In this document: positions 61,571 to 64,000 of the stretch, one piece after another
Numbering within the stretch: position 1 is the first letter of the stretch
Layout of the letters: each line of letters begins with the position of its first letter
Origin: Ornithomonoglobus_A sp034090805
GTDB taxonomy: Bacteria > Bacillota > Clostridia > UBA1381
Length of the DNA stretch: 64,000 nucleotides
NCBI GenBank assembly: GCA_034090805.1
Contig: JAXDRV010000138.1
Coordinates: 62,001-126,000 of the forward strand
Reading direction: 5' to 3'
Notes under the pieces: generated by a model
The model's input: the letters and a program-made list of their open reading frames with translations, nothing else
Database searches by the model: none
Told to the model about the DNA's origin: nothing
Position numbers and translations under genes: made by a program

Positions 61571-61932
61571 ATACAAAGCAGATAGGTGATTACGGAGAAA
61601 ATGCGGCGGCAGCGTATCTTGAATACAAGGGATATGAAATAGTAAAAAGAAATTACCGCATACGAAACGGAGAAATCGATATTATTGCACGTGACACGAA
61701 CGGTACGCTTGTTTTTGCCGAGGTGAAAACACGCAGCAGAACCGATTACGGCTTGGCGGCGGAATACGTAGACGCAAAAAAGAGGGAGCGGCTTATAAGA
61801 ACGGCGCTGATATTCACGGGACGTGATGATATAGACATGAGGTTTGACGTGGTTGAGGTTTATTATTCGGTTGAAAACGGAGGGATAAAGCTTACAAGGA
61901 TTAATCACATTAAAAATGCATTTGGAGGCTGA
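61567..61932 (+). CDS. YraN/UPF0102 family nuclease-fold protein
   Basis: A 121-residue protein with the conserved YraN pattern: KQIGDYGENAAAAYLEYKGY, then RNYRIRNGEIDIIARD and FAEVKTRS. These residues form a PD-(D/E)XK-like active site (Asp, Glu-x-Lys). Activity in vivo is not established; the adjacency to rnhB is widely conserved and hints at nucleic acid work. ATG overlaps the rnhB stop. Confidence 0.92.
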   Translation: MNTKQIGDYGENAAAAYLEYKGYEIVKRNYRIRNGEIDIIARDTNGTLVFAEVKTRSRTDYGLAAEYVDAKKRERLIRTALIFTGRDDIDMRFDVVEVYYSVENGGIKLTRINHIKNAFGG

Positions 61933-62020
61933 TGCGGAGCAGCATATTTTTCTGAGCGGATATACGTCTGAACCGAAAAGTAATTTGTTTGTTTTTTGTA
62001 TCGGCGGAACGGAGATTGAT

Positions 62021-62893
62021 ATGGAATATAAAATATTTGACGCACACTGCGACACGCTCTGTAAACTGAACGATTTGGGCGGCTCTGCGGAGGAAAACGA
62101 TTTTCACATTGACATAAAAAGAATGAGTAAATACAAAAAGTATACGCAGGTGTTTGCGTGCTTTATCGCACCGGAATACAGAAGCTGCGCTTTTGAGAGG
62201 TTTGCGGAGCTTTCGGATACATTTTACGAAAGCATACCCAACGGAATACTCAGCATAGAGGGCGGCAACATGATAAGCAGCTTGAAAATGCTCAGAACTC
62301 TTTCAAGACTCGGAGTGCGCATTGCTGCGCTTACATGGAATTATTCAAACCACATAGCGTCGGGCGTGAACGAGCCGGATAAAACGAGGGGGCTTACACA
62401 ATTCGGGAAAAAGGTTATTCTTGAGATGAACAGGCTTAATATGCTGATAGATTATTCGCACCTGAATGACAGATCCTTTTACGACATTGCCGAAATATCG
62501 AAGCTGCCGATAGTCGCAACTCACTCAAGCTCAAGAGCCGTATGCGCGCATCCGAGAAATCTTACCGATGAGCAGTTTGGAATGATAATAAAAACGGGCG
62601 GCTGTGCGGGTATAAATATTTATCCGCCGTTTCTTAAGGAAAGCGGTGATGCGGATATTGACGATATAGTAAAGCACATTGAGCATTTCATGAGCATGGG
62701 CGGCGGTAAAAATATCGGCTTGGGAGCTGATTTTGACGGTGTTGACTGTCTGCCGAGGGGAATAAGAGGGTGTGAGGATTTGTATAAAATTCCCGAACGG
62801 CTGCTGCAAATGAATTACCCGGAATGCGTTGTTGAGGATATTACATACAATAATTTTGACAGAATATTTAACGGAGGAAAGAACAATGCCTAA
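62021..62893 (+). CDS. Membrane dipeptidase (renal dipeptidase family M19)
   Basis: A 290-residue zinc dipeptidase. The zinc site opens with FDAHCDTLCKLND; LSIEGGN supplies the bridging Glu, DYSHLND and ATHSSSRAVCAHPRNLTDEQ supply His ligands, and GLGADFDGVD ends the site. The frame stays open to 61916, overlapping yraN, but CGGAGAT before ATG 62021 and the start MEYKIFDAHCD make this the likely beginning. No signal peptide, so cytosolic. Substrates are probably small dipeptides. Confidence 0.88.
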   Translation: MEYKIFDAHCDTLCKLNDLGGSAEENDFHIDIKRMSKYKKYTQVFACFIAPEYRSCAFERFAELSDTFYESIPNGILSIEGGNMISSLKMLRTLSRLGVRIAALTWNYSNHIASGVNEPDKTRGLTQFGKKVILEMNRLNMLIDYSHLNDRSFYDIAEISKLPIVATHSSSRAVCAHPRNLTDEQFGMIIKTGGCAGINIYPPFLKESGDADIDDIVKHIEHFMSMGGGKNIGLGADFDGVDCLPRGIRGCEDLYKIPERLLQMNYPECVVEDITYNNFDRIFNGGKNNA

Positions 62894-63632
62894 ATTTTTC
62901 ACGGCGAGAGAAAATATTTTTGAAAACGAGATTATAATAAATAACGAGGACGCAGCGCATATTACACGAGTTCTGCGACACAGCATCGGTGATGTGATAA
63001 CGGTATGCGACGGCATGGGATATGATTATTCGGCAAGAATAGAGAGCATAGAGCCGAAGGAGATACGATGCTCGGTGCTGTCAAAGGAAAAATGTCCGTC
63101 CGAGCCTAATATTTCGGTCACGCTGTTTCAGGGGATACCCAAGGCGGCGAAGATGGATTATATTATTCAAAAAACAACGGAGCTGGGAATTTCAAGAATC
63201 GTCCCGGTGATGCTTTCGAGGTGTGTTGTAAAGCTTGAAAACAAAAAAGCCGAGGAGAAAAAGCACGAAAGATGGCAGAAAATAGCGAATGAGGCAGCAA
63301 AGCAATGCGGCAGAGGCGTTGTTCCGGAAGTGACTATGCCCGTAACGCTTGATGAGGCACTGAAAATGGCGGGTGAATCGGAGCTTGTTTTTGCGCCGTA
63401 TGAATGCGAGGAGAAAAACAGGTTAAGAACAGTGCTGACGGAAAACAATACGGCAAAAAGCATAGGCTTTATAATAGGTCCCGAGGGCGGGTTTGATCTG
63501 TCTGAAACGGAACAAATAAAAGCGGCGGGATTTGAAACGATAACTCTCGGCAGACGTATTTTAAGAACTGAAACGGCGGGAGAGGCTGTTCTTGCGATGG
63601 TGATGTACGAGCTGGGTGATATAAATGGCTGA
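62886..63632 (+). CDS. rsmE: 16S rRNA m3U1498 methyltransferase
   Basis: A SPOUT-family methyltransferase of 248 residues that methylates U1498 of 16S rRNA. The N-terminal PUA-like part (IINNEDAAHITRVLRHSIGD) and the knotted catalytic domain (IGFIIGPEGGFDLSE, then TLGRRILRTETA) are typical. ATG 62886 follows AGGAAAG and overlaps the dipeptidase stop by 8 bases. The next gene overlaps its end by 8 bases. Confidence 0.95.
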   Translation: MPKFFTARENIFENEIIINNEDAAHITRVLRHSIGDVITVCDGMGYDYSARIESIEPKEIRCSVLSKEKCPSEPNISVTLFQGIPKAAKMDYIIQKTTELGISRIVPVMLSRCVVKLENKKAEEKKHERWQKIANEAAKQCGRGVVPEVTMPVTLDEALKMAGESELVFAPYECEEKNRLRTVLTENNTAKSIGFIIGPEGGFDLSETEQIKAAGFETITLGRRILRTETAGEAVLAMVMYELGDING

Positions 63633-64000
63633 CGTTTTTTTGGAATATGCCGATACGGCGGCTGTGAATAAGGATTTTTCGCAAAAGCGGCTTAAAAAGC
63701 TTGCAAGGCTGAAAAATCCGAAGGCGGCGGCTCTTTCGGCGGCGGCAGAGAGAGCACTCATTCGTGCGGTGCGTGCGTATTTTCCGGATGTGCCGCTGCC
63801 TGTCGAATACGATTATACAGACAGCGGAAAGCCGTATCTTATCGGCAATAAAGCATATATCAGCCTGTCCCATTCGGGCGATATTGCGGTATGCGCAATA
63901 TCTGAAAATGAGGTGGGAGTGGATATTCAGAAAATATCGGATTACGATAAGCGTCTTGCAGACCGTTTTTTTTGCCGTGAGGAAAGGGATTACATCAGCG
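63625..64000 (+). CDS. 4'-phosphopantetheinyl transferase, Sfp type (3' end outside window)
   Basis: The first 125 codons of a gene cut by the window edge. It has a helical N-terminus (DFSQKRLKKLARLKNPKAAA), the motif DSGKPYL, ISLSHSGDIAVCAIS and GVDIQKISD (Mg-binding Asp), then RFFCREERDYI, the helix with the conserved Glu. Sfp-type enzymes attach phosphopantetheine from CoA to carrier proteins. It is too long and different from AcpS for the housekeeping type. The overlap with rsmE implies co-transcription. The rest of the gene is not visible. Confidence 0.85.
   Translation, partial: MADVFLEYADTAAVNKDFSQKRLKKLARLKNPKAAALSAAAERALIRAVRAYFPDVPLPVEYDYTDSGKPYLIGNKAYISLSHSGDIAVCAISENEVGVDIQKISDYDKRLADRFFCREERDYIS

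Noticed and set aside
1..64000. CRISPR arrays, prophage, integrase or insertion sequence with transposase
   Set aside because: No short direct repeat-spacer pattern and no transposase or phage gene is seen; the repeated elements are non-coding hairpins.

Overview
The window reads as chromosomal DNA of an anaerobic Gram-positive bacterium, most likely of class Clostridia. The grounds are AGGAGG-type ribosome binding sites, many consensus sigma-A promoters (TTGACA, 17 bases, TATAAT), an electron-bifurcating [FeFe] hydrogenase set, a DUF4364 gene, copper-amine-oxidase-like stalk domains on secreted proteins, a NitR-like ANTAR regulator beside glnA, and the LL-diaminopimelate aminotransferase route to lysine. 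No species is assigned. Coding density is high and nearly all genes are housekeeping or biosynthetic. I see no prophage, transposase, CRISPR array or rRNA.

Layout. 1-9.0 kb: 3' part of ftsH, an Lrp-type regulator overlapping an aminotransferase, pyrG, and a heterodimeric ABC exporter. 9.0-12.2 kb: a GAP1-like large protein and a membrane protein, the least understood genes here. 12.3-16.1 kb: ilvB, ilvN, ilvC. 16.1-17.4 kb (minus): rpsF, ssb, rpsR, tRNA-Leu, with a probable S6:S18 leader. 17.6-21.9 kb: hydC, hydB, hydA behind a palindromic operator. 21.9-25.8 kb (minus): phosphoglucomutase, argH, an XRE regulator. 26-28.7 kb: a secreted repeat protein, a tiny HTH protein, an RpiB-like isomerase, tRNA-Gln and tRNA-Leu. 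28.8-32.8 kb: D,D-carboxypeptidase, a tiny secreted peptide, a pseudouridine synthase, a LUD protein, an iron alcohol dehydrogenase. 32.9-36.1 kb: leuCDB behind an attenuator-like leader. 36.2-41.2 kb (minus): gyrA followed by three cyclophilin genes. 41.4-43.2 kb: a lipid kinase and a small membrane protein. 43.2-54.0 kb: a nitrogen and lysine block, glnA, nitR-like, dapF, dapL, gltB, gltD. 54.1-58.7 kb: polysaccharide deacetylase, SDR, enolase, lytic transglycosylase. 58.7-64 kb: NusG-II protein, radC, DUF4364, rnhB, yraN, dipeptidase, rsmE, and a truncated phosphopantetheinyl transferase.

The genes make a coherent amino-acid block: branched-chain synthesis (ilvBN, ilvC, leuCDB), ammonia assimilation (GS plus GOGAT, with an antiterminator next to glnA), lysine and peptidoglycan precursor synthesis (dapF, dapL) and arginine (argH).

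The most unusual content is non-coding. A family of eight related hairpin elements (about 140 bp simple, about 250 bp composite) lies between genes; at least two copies are flanked by exact 12-bp direct repeats, which suggests non-autonomous mobile elements. Five of them sit just upstream of ilvC, leuC, the lipid kinase gene, dapF and gltB. Separately, a 240-bp gap after radC holds five consecutive perfect hairpins inside an outer inverted repeat.
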